From an uncultured Veillonellaceae bacterium (GTDB lineage: Bacteria; Bacillota; Negativicutes; Veillonellales; Dialisteraceae): DNA of 64,000 nt. Positions 16,649-26,416 of this stretch are shown piece by piece; within the stretch, counting starts at the first letter, position 1, and every line of letters begins with the position of its first letter. The position numbers and the translations under genes were made by a program. A model generated the notes under the pieces. It was given only the letters and a program-made list of their open reading frames with translations, was not told the DNA's origin and searched no databases. The stretch covers positions 62,001-126,000 of the forward strand of contig CATVYJ010000006.1 of NCBI GenBank assembly GCA_958348245.1. The letters run 5' to 3'.

Positions 16649-17581
16649 ATGGGAGAGAGCGAACACATCCGGCGGCTGGTGTACGCCGCGCGCCGGTATT
16701 ATCTGGACAACCGGCGGCAGAGCGACATCGCCGTCGAGCTGGGCATTTCCCGCCCCCTCGTGAGCCGCATGCTCAGCGAAGCGCGGGCGCGGGGCATCGT
16801 GGAGATCCGCATCCATCATCCCGACGAGCGGCGGGAAGGGCTGCGGGACGCGCTGCTTCGCCGGACGGGCCTCGCCGGATGCCGTCTCGTGGAAGACGGC
16901 GAGGACGACGCCGCCACGGACCGGGCGCTCGCGCGGGAAGCGTTTCTCCTCCTGGAGGAACTCGCGCCCCGGCATATCGGCGTGGGGTGGGGGCACTTCA
17001 TCGGGCGCATGATGGACGACGTGGAAGAAACGCCCCGGCGGGACAACGCCGTGGAGACCGTGTGCCCCCTCATCGGCAGCGCGGGCGTCCCCGTGCGGTA
17101 CTACCAGAGCAATGAGAACGTGCGCGTCCTCGCGGACGGCCTCGGGGCAGAGCCGCGCTTCCTCTATCTGCCGGCGCTGGCGGAAGGGATGGAAGAAAAG
17201 CGCGTGCTCTGCGCCACCGCGCTCTACCGCCAGATGGAGGCGGAGTGGGGCGCCATGGACGCGGCGCTCGTCAATATCGGCAATTATCCCTCCACGCCGG
17301 ACTTCGCTTCGGGCGCGCGCTACGGCGGCCTCCTCCACGAAGAGCGCGCCTGCGGCCGCCTCCTCGCCTATTTTTACAACGAGAGCGGCCGGGTGATCCG
17401 CTCCTCGCACGACTTCGCCATCCAGATTCCGCTGGAGACGCTCGGCCGCTGCGCCTGCGTGGTGGGCCTCTGCGCGGCCAATACGAGCCTCGCCGCGTTC
17501 CGGGGCGCGCTCGCCTCCCGCCGGGTGACGCACGTGGTGGCGAAAGCCTCGCTGGCGGACGCGTGGCTCCGCGGCGGCTGA
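16649..17581 (+). CDS. SorC-family (LsrR/DeoR-like) sugar-binding transcriptional regulator
   Basis: DNA-binding regulator of 310 aa. The N-terminal HTH (RQSDIAVELGISRPLVSRMLSEARARGIV, residues about 25-55) is typical of the SorC group. The C-terminal sugar-phosphate-binding domain includes a GVGWGHF segment and ends with VTHVVAKASLADA. LsrR, the repressor of AI-2 processing genes, belongs to this family. The next operon encodes an LsrF-like thiolase and DhaK/DhaL proteins, and both promoters share GTTACAT, so this protein most likely controls them in response to a phosphorylated keto-sugar. The inducer is not known. Confidence 0.88.
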   Translation: MGESEHIRRLVYAARRYYLDNRRQSDIAVELGISRPLVSRMLSEARARGIVEIRIHHPDERREGLRDALLRRTGLAGCRLVEDGEDDAATDRALAREAFLLLEELAPRHIGVGWGHFIGRMMDDVEETPRRDNAVETVCPLIGSAGVPVRYYQSNENVRVLADGLGAEPRFLYLPALAEGMEEKRVLCATALYRQMEAEWGAMDAALVNIGNYPSTPDFASGARYGGLLHEERACGRLLAYFYNESGRVIRSSHDFAIQIPLETLGRCACVVGLCAANTSLAAFRGALASRRVTHVVAKASLADAWLRGG

Positions 17582-17665
17582 CTGCCGGCTCCCTTCGGGG
17601 AGTCTTTTTTTATGCCTTCTTTTCATGCATCCATTCTTCTATCGCAAATTTGCAAGCTGCCCGGA

Positions 17666-17714
17666 TTGACAAATGTTACAGAAATGCTATGCTTGTATAT
17701 AACATATGTTACAT
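17666..17714 (+). promoter_or_regulatory. Promoter and operator sites of the dhaL operon
   Basis: TTGACA (17666-17671), 16 bp, TATGCT (17688-17693). GTTACA occurs inside the spacer (17675-17680) and again just past the start at 17708-17713. The two are 33 bp apart, about three helical turns. The second sits in the palindrome TAACATATGTTA (17700-17711). The pattern matches the operator in the regulator's own promoter. Confidence 0.7.
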
Positions 17715-17735
17715 AGCAGGAAAAGAGGTGCACAT

Positions 17736-18365
17736 ATGGAAATCTCACAGGACCAGTTCCGGCAGATGCTCCGGACGGCGGCGGAGTCCCTGCTCGCCCA
17801 TGAAGACGAACTGTCGGACATCGATTCCCGCTTCGGCGACGGCGACCACGGCGTGACCATGGGCAAGATCGCCCGGCTCATTCTCGAAGAGACCGACCGG
17901 TGGGCGGACGAATCCATCGCGGACTTTCTGGACACGCTCGGCATGGACGTCATGGAAGTGAAAGGCGGCTCCGCGGGGCCGCTCTACGGCACGCTCATCG
18001 GCGGCCTCGGGGCGGAGCTCTCCGGGGCGGACGCGCTCGGCGAAGCGGAAGCGCGCGCCATGTTTGCGGGGTGCCTTGCGGAGATGGAAGACATCACCGA
18101 CGCCGCCGTGGGGGACAAGACCATGATGGACGCGCTCATCCCCGCGGCGGAAGCGGCGCAGACCGCCGCCGGCGCGCGGGGCGTCTTTCTCGCCGCGGCG
18201 GCCGCCGCCGAAGCGGGCGCGGAGCGCAGCCGGGATTTCCCGTCGAAATACGGACGGGCGAAAAGCTATAAAGAAGCCACCGTCGGCACGCCCGACGCGG
18301 GGGCCGTCTCGGTCTCGCTCTTCCTGCGGGGCCTCGCGGACGGCCTGCCCGACGAATCCCTTTGA
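17736..18365 (+). CDS. dhaL: Dihydroxyacetone kinase L subunit-like protein (DhaL)
   Basis: ADP/ATP-binding partner of DhaK, 209 aa, all-helical family. IDSRFGDGDHGVTMGKIAR near residue 27 carries the Asp residues that hold the two Mg ions and the nucleotide. GGSAGPLYGTLIGGLG, GDKTMMDALIPAAEA and GTPDAGAVSVSLFLRGLADGL follow. The start at 17736 uses AGAGGTG (17724-17730). In PTS-linked systems DhaL is recharged by DhaM. No dhaM is present here, so the phosphate donor may be ATP or a distant PTS protein. First gene of a four-gene operon. Confidence 0.9.
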   Translation: MEISQDQFRQMLRTAAESLLAHEDELSDIDSRFGDGDHGVTMGKIARLILEETDRWADESIADFLDTLGMDVMEVKGGSAGPLYGTLIGGLGAELSGADALGEAEARAMFAGCLAEMEDITDAAVGDKTMMDALIPAAEAAQTAAGARGVFLAAAAAAEAGAERSRDFPSKYGRAKSYKEATVGTPDAGAVSVSLFLRGLADGLPDESL

Positions 18366-18386
18366 TTTCCCAGAGGAGGAACACCC

Positions 18387-19385
18387 ATGAAAATGAAAAA
18401 ATTCATCAACGATCCGGCCAATCTCACCGACGAACTGCTGGACGGCCTCGCCGCCGCCCATCGGGACATCATTCACCGGGGCGAAGAAAACATGATCATC
18501 AATAACGCCCTGGACAAAGCGGACCGCGTGACCATCGTCACCCAGGGCGGCGCCGGCCACGAACCGGCCATCTCCGGCTTCGTCGGGGAAGGCATGGTGG
18601 ACATCTCCGTCGTGGGCGACATCTTCGCCGCGCCCGGGCCGAAAGCGTGCGTGGACGCCATCAAACTCGCCGACCGGGGACACGGCGTGCTCTACATCGT
18701 GCTGAATCACGCGGGCGACATGCTCACGGGCAATCTCACCATGAAGCAGTGCAGAAAGCAGGGCCTCCATGTGGTGAAAGTGGTCACGCAGGAAGACATT
18801 TCCAACGCGCCCCGCGAACAGGCGGAAGACCGGCGCGGCCTCGTGGGCTGCATCCCCACGTACAAAATCGCCGGGGCCGCCGCCGCGGAAGGGAAGAGCC
18901 TCGAAGAAGTGGCGGCCATCGCCCAGCGCTTCGCGGACAATATGGCCACGCTCGCCGTGGCGGTGCGCGGAGCCACCCATCCTTCCACCGGCGCGTCGCT
19001 CGCCGATCTGGACGACGGGGAAATGGAAATCGGCATGGGCCAGCACGGCGAAGGCGGCGGCGGACGGCAGCCCATGAAGAGCGCCGACGAGACCGCGGAC
19101 ATCATGGTGAACGCCCTCCTCCGGGATCTCTCCATCCAGCCCGGCGAAAAAGTGATGCTCATCATCAACGGCTCCGGCGCGACCACCCTCATGGAGCAGC
19201 TCATCATCTACCGCCGGTGCGAACAGATCCTGAAAGAAAAAGGCGTGGACATCGTGGCCAACTACGTGGGCGAACTCCTCACCGTGCAGGAACAGGCGGG
19301 CTTCCAGATGTTCATGGCCCGCATGGACGACGAACTGCTCCGTCTGTGGAACGCGCCGTGCCGCACGTCCTATCTGACGAAATAA
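18387..19385 (+). CDS. dhaK: Dihydroxyacetone kinase K subunit-like protein (DhaK)
   Basis: Substrate-binding kinase subunit, 332 aa. The DhaK fold is shown by VTQGGAGHEPAISGFVGEGM near residue 47, GDMLTGNLTMKQ, and GMGQHGEGGG near residue 217, whose His is the residue that covalently binds the ketose. VMLIINGSGATTLMEQLI and NYVGELLTVQEQAGFQMFM close the domain. GAGGAGGAAC gives the start. Because the neighbours are LsrF- and LsrR-like, the substrate may be a four- or five-carbon dihydroxyketone rather than dihydroxyacetone, which is an inference from context. Confidence 0.9.
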   Translation: MKMKKFINDPANLTDELLDGLAAAHRDIIHRGEENMIINNALDKADRVTIVTQGGAGHEPAISGFVGEGMVDISVVGDIFAAPGPKACVDAIKLADRGHGVLYIVLNHAGDMLTGNLTMKQCRKQGLHVVKVVTQEDISNAPREQAEDRRGLVGCIPTYKIAGAAAAEGKSLEEVAAIAQRFADNMATLAVAVRGATHPSTGASLADLDDGEMEIGMGQHGEGGGGRQPMKSADETADIMVNALLRDLSIQPGEKVMLIINGSGATTLMEQLIIYRRCEQILKEKGVDIVANYVGELLTVQEQAGFQMFMARMDDELLRLWNAPCRTSYLTK

Positions 19386-19395
19386 GGAGGCTCCC

Positions 19396-20277
19396 ATGGC
19401 AGACAATATCGGAAACAAAGCCGCTCACGACTATCATCTGGACACGCCGCCCGCGCAGAGCTCCTTCTACGTGAAAGGCGCGTCCCACGAAAGCTGGGGC
19501 ATGCAGCGCCGCCTTTCCCGCCTCTTCCAGCCCCGTTCGGGCAACGCGGTGATGCTCGCCTTCGACCACGGCTACATCATGGGCCCCACGGCGGGCCTCG
19601 AGCGCATCGACCTCGCCATCCCGCCCCTCATCCCCTACGTGGACGTCCTCATGGGCGCGCGGGGCATGCTCCGCACGTGCATCCCGCCCGCGTCCCGGGC
19701 GGCCCTCTGCCTGCGCGTCACCTACGACGCCACCGTCCTCTTCGACGACATGTCCGACGGGGGCGGCTTCTCCGCGGACATCGACACCGCCGTCCGCATG
19801 GGCGCGGACTGCATGGCTGTGCAGACCTTCATCGGCGCGAAAGGGGAAGCGCGCTCCCTCGAGCTCCTCTGCCGCACCGCCGACGCGGGCGAGAAATACG
19901 GCATCCCCACCCTCGGCATCGTCGCCGTGGGAAAAGACATGGAGCGCACGGAGAAATTCTTCCTCCTCGCCACGCGCGTCCTCGCGGAAAACGGGGCGAA
20001 CCTCGTGAAGAGCTACTACTGCGAAGGCTTTGAAAAAGTGGCCGCCGCCTGCCCCGTGCCCATCGTCATCGCCGGCGGGAAGAAACTCCCCGAAGAAGAC
20101 GCGCTCACCATGGCGTGGCGCGCCATGCAGGACGGCGCGCGCGGCGTCGACATGGGGCGGAACATCTTCCAGTCCGACTGCCCCGCGGGCATGGCGCAGG
20201 CCATCGGCAAGATCGTGCACGAAGGGTACACCCCGCGCGAAGCGTACGAATTGTATGAAACCGTGAAACACGCCTGA
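19396..20277 (+). CDS. LsrF-like class I aldolase/thiolase
   Basis: 293-aa TIM-barrel protein close to LsrF, the 3-hydroxy-5-phosphonooxypentane-2,4-dione thiolase that ends AI-2 degradation. Shared features include the N-terminal WGMQRRLSRLFQPRSG, VMLAFDHGYIMGPTAGLERID, the Lys-containing NLVKSYYCEGFEKV (expected Schiff-base Lys), PVPIVIAGGKKLPEEDAL and GVDMGRNIFQSD. AAGGAGG precedes the ATG, 10 bases after dhaK. A related DhnA-type fructose-bisphosphate aldolase activity cannot be excluded. No lsrK, lsrG or Lsr transporter genes are in the window. Confidence 0.85.
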   Translation: MADNIGNKAAHDYHLDTPPAQSSFYVKGASHESWGMQRRLSRLFQPRSGNAVMLAFDHGYIMGPTAGLERIDLAIPPLIPYVDVLMGARGMLRTCIPPASRAALCLRVTYDATVLFDDMSDGGGFSADIDTAVRMGADCMAVQTFIGAKGEARSLELLCRTADAGEKYGIPTLGIVAVGKDMERTEKFFLLATRVLAENGANLVKSYYCEGFEKVAAACPVPIVIAGGKKLPEEDALTMAWRAMQDGARGVDMGRNIFQSDCPAGMAQAIGKIVHEGYTPREAYELYETVKHA

Positions 20278-20286
20278 GGAGGACAC

Positions 20287-20607
20287 ATGGCAGCGAGCTA
20301 CATGCACATCGGCATCCCCGTGACAAACCGCAAACCCGGCATGGTCTGGAACGAAGACGGCAAATTCTGGGTGAGCGCTGTGGACGACTACGACTACAAG
20401 ATCGAATACCTGAAATTTGAAGAAGGCACCCCCTTCCCGGAAGTGCTCCACCGCCATCCCCACGTGGCATACAAAGTGGACGATCTGGAAAAATACATCG
20501 CCGACGCGGACAGCGTCATCTGCGGCCCCATGGCGGCCGGCGAAAAAGACCGGCTCGCCTTCGTCTGGAAAGACGGGGCCATCCTCGAACTCTACGAAGA
20601 AGGCTGA
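20287..20607 (+). CDS. Small VOC (glyoxalase/dioxygenase-fold) protein
   Basis: 106-aa protein with a vicinal-oxygen-chelate pattern: HIGIPV at the N-terminus, HRHPHVAYKVDDLEKYI near residue 55 and AILELYEEG at the end, supplying His/His/Glu metal ligands. It could be an isomerase or lyase acting on the product of the preceding aldolase or kinase. It is not similar to LsrG in sequence, although it occupies the corresponding place in the operon. GAGGAGGA precedes the ATG 9 bases after the aldolase stop. Confidence 0.65.
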   Translation: MAASYMHIGIPVTNRKPGMVWNEDGKFWVSAVDDYDYKIEYLKFEEGTPFPEVLHRHPHVAYKVDDLEKYIADADSVICGPMAAGEKDRLAFVWKDGAILELYEEG

Positions 20608-20611
20608 AAAG

Positions 20612-20637
20612 AGGCCCGGGCATCCGGGCTTTTTTTC
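20612..20637 (+). terminator. Intrinsic terminator after the dhaLK operon
   Basis: GCCCGG (20614-20619), loop GCAT and CCGGGC (20624-20629) are followed by seven T. Confidence 0.9.
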
Positions 20638-20648
20638 GTGCGCCGGCT

Positions 20649-20654
20649 TATAAT
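20649..20654 (+). promoter_or_regulatory. -10 element of pdp
   Basis: TATAAT 34 bases before the gene. No clear -35 is seen because the preceding terminator overlaps that position. Confidence 0.55.
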
Positions 20655-20687
20655 AAAAGAAAACGGCGGAAACGCAGAGGAGGACCT

Positions 20688-22007
20688 ATGAACGCAGAAC
20701 AGCTCATCGAAAAGAAACGGGACGGGGGCGCGCTCACCGCGGAAGAGATCCGCGCGCTCATCGAAGGCTACACCGCGGGCCGCATCCCCGACTACCAGAT
20801 GGCGGCGTGGTGCATGGCCGTGTACTTCCGGGGCATGACGCCCGAAGAGACCGCGGCCCTCACCCGCGCCATGGCCGACTCCGGCCCCCGGGCGGACCTC
20901 TCGTCCATTCCCGGCGTGAAAGTGGACAAGCACTCCACGGGCGGCGTGGGCGATACCATTACTCTCATCACCGCGCCCATCGCCGCTGCCGCGGGCGTGC
21001 CCATCGCGAAGCTCTCCGGGCGGTCGCTGGGCTTCACCGGCGGCACCGTGGACAAACTGTCCTCCATCCCCGGCTGCCGCACGGCCCTCTCCTTCGAGGA
21101 ATTTATCCGGCAGGTGCGGGAGCACGGCATCGCCATGGCGGGCCAGTCCGCCGACCTCTGCCCTGCGGACGCGCTCCTCTACGCCCTGCGCGACGCCACG
21201 GGCACCGTGGAATCCCTCCCGCTCATCGCCTCCTCCGTGATGAGCAAGAAAATCGCCTCCGGCGCGGATGCGGTCGTGCTCGACGTGAAATGCGGGCGCG
21301 GGGCCTTCATGAAAGACCGGCGCGCGGCGGAAGCCCTCATGCGGGAAATGACCGCGCTCGGCCGGGCGGCGGGCCTGCGGGTCATCGCCTTCGTCACGGA
21401 CATGAACGTCCCTCTCGGCACCGCCATCGGAAACAGCGTCGAAGTGGACGAGGCGGTGGACGTCCTTTCCGGCCGGGGCGGGCGGCGGCTCACCGCGCTC
21501 GCCCTCACCATCGCCGGGGCCATGATCTGCGCCGGAGAGAAAGCCGGAAGCCTCGCGGAAGGGCGGCGCATGGCGGAAGCTCTCGTGCGGGACGGACGGG
21601 CTCTCGCGAAATTCCGGGAATGCATAGCGGCACAGGGCGGCGACGTCTCGTGGATCGGCCGGCGGCCCCTCACGCCGGAGACGCACGCCCGCCTCGTCCG
21701 CGCGCCCCGGAGCGGATACGTGGAAGACGTCCGCCCGGTGGAGCTCGCCCGGCTCGTCATGGACATGGGCGGGGGCCGCGCGCGGAAAGAAGACCCCATC
21801 GATCTCACGGTGGGCCTGCGCTTCTGGAAAGAGCCGGGGGACAGGGTGGAGGAGGGCGAGCCGCTCCTCACCCTCTACGGCCGGGAGGGTCTCCCCATGG
21901 ACCGCCTCGCAGACGATGCCCTCGCCGCCGTCGATATCGGCCCGGAGCAGAACGTCTTCCCCCTCGTGTACCGCATGGCCGACAGCGAAGCCGGAGAAAC
22001 AGAATAA
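20688..22007 (+). CDS. pdp: Pyrimidine-nucleoside (thymidine) phosphorylase
   Basis: Phosphorolyses thymidine or uridine to the base and (deoxy)ribose 1-phosphate. The 439 aa match the family. VDKHSTGGVGDTITLITAP near residue 81 holds the phosphate-binding Lys/Ser/His, and KLSGRSLGFTGGTVDKL follows near residue 105. The glycine-rich hinge and C-terminal alpha/beta domain (KSGYVEDV-like ARSGYVEDV) are present. GAGGAGGA precedes the ATG. Single-gene unit between a promoter and a terminator. The sugar phosphate formed could feed the neighbouring aldolase pathway, but nothing in the sequence proves it. Confidence 0.94.
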   Translation: MNAEQLIEKKRDGGALTAEEIRALIEGYTAGRIPDYQMAAWCMAVYFRGMTPEETAALTRAMADSGPRADLSSIPGVKVDKHSTGGVGDTITLITAPIAAAAGVPIAKLSGRSLGFTGGTVDKLSSIPGCRTALSFEEFIRQVREHGIAMAGQSADLCPADALLYALRDATGTVESLPLIASSVMSKKIASGADAVVLDVKCGRGAFMKDRRAAEALMREMTALGRAAGLRVIAFVTDMNVPLGTAIGNSVEVDEAVDVLSGRGGRRLTALALTIAGAMICAGEKAGSLAEGRRMAEALVRDGRALAKFRECIAAQGGDVSWIGRRPLTPETHARLVRAPRSGYVEDVRPVELARLVMDMGGGRARKEDPIDLTVGLRFWKEPGDRVEEGEPLLTLYGREGLPMDRLADDALAAVDIGPEQNVFPLVYRMADSEAGETE

Positions 22008-22016
22008 GAAATCAAG

Positions 22017-22044
22017 GAAAGAGCGCACCGCTCTTTCTTTTTTT
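22017..22044 (+). terminator. Intrinsic terminator after pdp
   Basis: GAAAGAGCG (22017-22025), loop CAC and CGCTCTTTC (22029-22037) are followed by seven T. Confidence 0.9.
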
Positions 22045-22110
22045 GTGGGGATCGCCGGTGCGTCTGCGGGGGAAATCAGAACGGAAGACATGATAAGAAA
22101 AGCAAAAGGA

Positions 22111-22140
22111 TGGACAAATAGCGCGGGGTGGGCGTATAAT
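22111..22140 (+). promoter_or_regulatory. Promoter of autotransporter 1
   Basis: TGGACA (22111-22116), 18 bp, TATAAT (22135-22140). Expected start near 22147, about 48 bases before the ATG. Confidence 0.75.
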
Positions 22141-22194
22141 ACAGGCAGATTCCATATGGTTCGCCTCTATGGCGATGAAAAAGGAGGAACATCT

Positions 22195-25100
22195 ATGAAA
22201 CAGAAAAACAGGCGGCAGCTGCTCGCCGCAATGGCCGCCATGGCCATTCTGGTCCCGGTAGGGGGGGGTAGTAAACGCTGCCACCCTGAACGGACATGAG
22301 ACCTCAGAGGCCGTCACCAATGATTTTGTCGTGAATACGGCGCAGAGCGGCAAACTCGTTATTGGGCAGGGAAATCTCAATATTCAGACAAACGGCAATG
22401 CGGGCACTCTGTTTAATGATTTGAAGAATGCCATCAAAAATAACAATGCCGGAGCGATGGGGTTCCTGAACGGCATTCGCGGCGCGCTGACGCCTACAGA
22501 AGGTAATACGGTATTAGTTGGTGCTGTCGGCGGAGAAAGTAAAATCGATACAGGCTTTTTGGGGATTCTGGAAAACGAAACTTTAGGCGGAGCGATTGAC
22601 GGGATACTTCCCGGCGTGGGAGATAAAATCACGAATGCCAATACCGTTCCAGACAAAAATGCAGAACTGAATGGCGATATTCAATATGTGGTCGGCTCGG
22701 ATAGCACTTCTCCTGTAGTGGTGGGCGCAGTTGGAGGCGATCTTTCCGTCAATTCTGGAGCAAGCGCTAGCGCATTAGGTGGATGGGTTTCGCTTGTTCA
22801 AGCTGAAGGGGAAACTTCTATTACCCGTACCGGTGATGTGAAGATGACCATCAACGGCGGCAACGTGCTTGGCGGCACGGGCGGTAGTGCGGCGGTCACT
22901 GTGGGAAATCTTACGGGAAGTGTATTGAGTGGAGTGGCGTCTATTCAGACTGGTAATGATAAAAATCCGACCAAGACAACCACGACCATCGATGGAGATG
23001 TGACTGTTGACATCAAGGGCCCGGCCAATGTGGGCGGCTTCTCTACCGGCGGCTCGGCCATTGCGCTTGGCGGCAACGCCACTTCCATCGTCACGGGCAA
23101 TGCGTCCATGACCATTGATTCTTCGGTGGATTTGCAGACGAATCACGACGGGATTACCGCGGCTGTCGCAGGCGGCGGCTCGGCCATTTCCACCATCGGC
23201 GGCAATGCAACCAGCACCGTGAGCGGCGATACCACACTGGATGTCACGAACGGCCTCAGCGTGGGTCTCATCGGCGGCGGCGCGGCGGCCTCTGTGGATG
23301 CGACCGGCGTAGTGGAAGCGGTACAGAAGGCCATTGATGGTACGGATGTACAGATTGGGAAAAACGATGGAAGTGCAGATAAAGATATTTCTGTTTCTGG
23401 CGTAACTTTAACTGTGAATGTCGATCATGCCATTGACGGCGGAACCGCTACCGCAGACGTATCGGGCGAAACGCATGTCAATCTGAAAGGCAACACCACG
23501 GCAGTGGGCGTCGTGGGCGGCGGTCTGGCGGCAGCTTCTCATACGTACACCGTGCGTCCTGTGACTGACGGAGCAGGTGCGATTCCGGAAGGCTATGAAG
23601 TGAACGATGCCTACGGCTCTTCCACTGCGACGGCGAACATCGGGAAATCGAACATCGTTGTCAACCTGAACGGCAGTCAGGATGTGGGCGCGCTGAGCGA
23701 TGCGGTGCAGGGCGTCATCGGGGCGGTCAAAGGCGGAGAAATTGACAACGATAAGCTTTCTGGCCTGAAAGGGCAGGGGATGGCTCTCAGCGTCTTCGGC
23801 GGCGGCGTAGCGGTCGGACAGGGCAGCCTGCGCGCTACGCTTTCGGAAGGAAACGGCGCGACGGCTATCGCCAATACGGCCGGGTCCGATATTGCCCTTG
23901 AGAGCGGCTATGCGGCGGCGGTCTTTGGCGGCGGCGCGGCGGTGACGGAAAATCTGGCCCGCGCAGAAGCCAACATGACGGATGATGTCAATATCACGAC
24001 ATATAGCGATATGAAGACTGTGGGGATTTTCGGCGGCGGCCTTGCGCTCTCCATGGAAGGGGAAGCTGGCTCCGACGGGTATCGTGCCGCAGCCAGTGAA
24101 ACGCTTGCCAAGAGCGCCGTAGGTACTGTGAATATCACTAATAATGGCGATACGGACGGTATCTTTGGCGGCGGTATGGCCATCGGCAATTCCAACCGTA
24201 ATGGAGGGAACGCGGAATACAATGACGCTGTATCCTCTGTGAAGACGAGCAATATTACTGTCAACAACGGCACCGTGGACAATCTGAATATGGAAGCTCT
24301 CATGAGTGCTCTGAAAAATGATAATGCGGATGGAGATACATATCCGCAGTGGAGCGTGCTTGGTGTCAATGCAAGCGGCGCTATGGCGGACCTGAAAGGC
24401 ATCATGGATGAGACGTCCATCGCGGCGGGCGGCCTCGGCATGGGCATGACCGGCGAAGCAACCGTCGAGACGGCCAATGTGACCGTCAACGGCGGCACCG
24501 TTGCAAAGGACATCCTCGGCGGCGGTATCGGCATCGACAATATCGGCGAAAAAGGCGGCGCACATGTAGGCACCAGCACTATCACACTGAACGGCGGCAC
24601 CGTGGAAGGCAGCGTCTATGCGGGCGGCGCAGTGAATGGCTCCACGCCCGGAAAGGTGTATGCGGTTTATAGCTCCATTGGGTATGATGCATCCAAGACT
24701 TCCTCTACCGTAGGAAATGCGACCGTTACGCTGAACGGCACCGCTGTCACCGGTGAAATTTCCGGGCAGGGCTACAGCAAAGAGACGCAGTATACCAATG
24801 ACGACTTCGACCCCTATAACAGCGGCAACAGTGTGACCTACAGCAACAAGACGCTGTACGGGAGCGTCACCGGTACAAGCACACTGAATATTTCCGGCAC
24901 GAATACGCTCTCCGCGCTGGATAATTCCGATAAGAAGTACACCAGCGACAGCAAGATTCATGATTTCACCAATGTGAATGTAGTCGCTGACAGCACGACC
25001 ATTCTTGATGGTGAAACGGTGAAAGCGGGTGGTACGGCGCTCATCGACGGCGGCAAAGTGACCGTGGCGGACAGCGCGAAGCTCGATATTTCCGAACTCA

Positions 25101-26404
25101 CGAAGACAGCGGATGCCTACCACATCGCGGCCAATACGGCGACGGACAGCACCTTCTGGTCGGATGAACAGTTCGTCTATGACCGCACGGAAGGCTTCGC
25201 GACTGGCAATACCACGACGGAAGATGACAAGACCGCCTACGATGTGACCTACAAGGGTGTGGCAAGCCTTACCGACGAAGAAAAGGCGCAGGCCGCGGAC
25301 TCCATGGCGGGCGCACTCCATGCAGGGCCGCTCCAGCCCACGATTCAGGACGCGTATAACAAAAACTGGGATACGTCGAAAGGTCTCACTGCCGGCGGCA
25401 AGCAGTTCTTCAGCGACTGGAGCAAGGATCAGACCGGTGCGGCGTACGGCCGGGGCGTGATGATCGGCGAAGATGCGGCGGTGACCGGCAATACGGTGTC
25501 CATCGCCCGCGACATGGCGGACAATGTGATGCAGCGCCTCTCCTTCACGGACGACTACGTGCAGGATGCGGGCTGGGTGAACAACGACGGCGGCATCTGG
25601 GCGAAGTACATCCACAGGAAGTATGAGACCGACGGCATGGGCTCCTCCTTCGGCGGCATCCACTCCAGCACGGATTATGACGGCGCCATCGTGGGCGTGG
25701 ACTTCCAGAAGTCCGGCAAGTTCCAGAGCGGTATCGCCTTCCATTACGGCTCGGGCGACGGGGACGGCGTCATCAGCCGCAACGACTACGACGCATGGGG
25801 CTTCACCCTCTACGGCAGCGTGAAGGACGAAGAAGCGCACACGAACCTCATGGCGGATATCGGCTACGTGACGAGCGATAACGACATCGACGGCACTGTG
25901 GCAGGGAAGCACATGAGCGCGGACCGCGATGTGGACGCGTGGACCATCGGCCTGCGGGGCGAGAAGGAATACGTCTTCGGACAGAATCAGCTCGTGCCCT
26001 ACGTGGGGCTGCGCTACATGAGCGTGAACCCCGCGCGGTACAGCGTGTACTACGACGGGCAGAAAGCGTTCAACGCGGACGCGGACAACCAGAACCTGTG
26101 GCTGCTCCCCATCGGCGTGTCCTTCCGGAATGAGACGAAGACCGACGCGGGCTGGCGGATCACGCCGAAGCTGGACCTGTCCTACATCTGGGCGTTCGGC
26201 GACACCGATACGGACATGACCATCGACATGGGCGGCGTCGGCAGCGGCCTCTACTACGACGTGATGGACGACAACAGCTGGCTCGCCTCTCTCGGCGTGG
26301 AAGCGTCGAAAGATGTGTGGAGTTTCGGCGTTGGCTACGGCTACCAGAAAGGCGACGACACGAAGAACAAGACCTGGTATGTAAACGCAAGCTACGCGTT
26401 CTGA
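22195..26404 (+). CDS. Autotransporter 1 (type V secreted adhesin-like), frame OFF at a G8 tract
   Basis: Large outer-membrane autotransporter. AAGGAGGAA (22181-22189) and ATG 22195 open a classic signal peptide, MKQKNRRQLLAAMAAMAILV. The frame then meets eight G at 22261-22268 and stops at a TGA at 22297-22299, after 34 residues. Removing one G joins it to the long downstream frame as VGGVVNAATLNGHE, which completes the signal peptide with a cleavage site at VNA/A and gives about 1402 aa. The passenger contains about ten copies of a GGGxAxx-type repeat (for example VFGGGVAV, IFGGGLAL). The C-terminal ~280 residues form the beta-barrel, ending in YVNASYAF. A slipped-strand switch or a sequencing error would both give this picture. 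Confidence 0.88.
22261..22268 (+). repeat. G8 homopolymer tract in the signal-peptide region of autotransporter 1
   Basis: Eight consecutive G. With seven (or ten) G, the signal peptide and passenger are in one frame. With eight they are not. It is ideally placed for slipped-strand phase variation. Confidence 0.9.
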
Positions 26405-26416
26405 TACAGACAGAAG

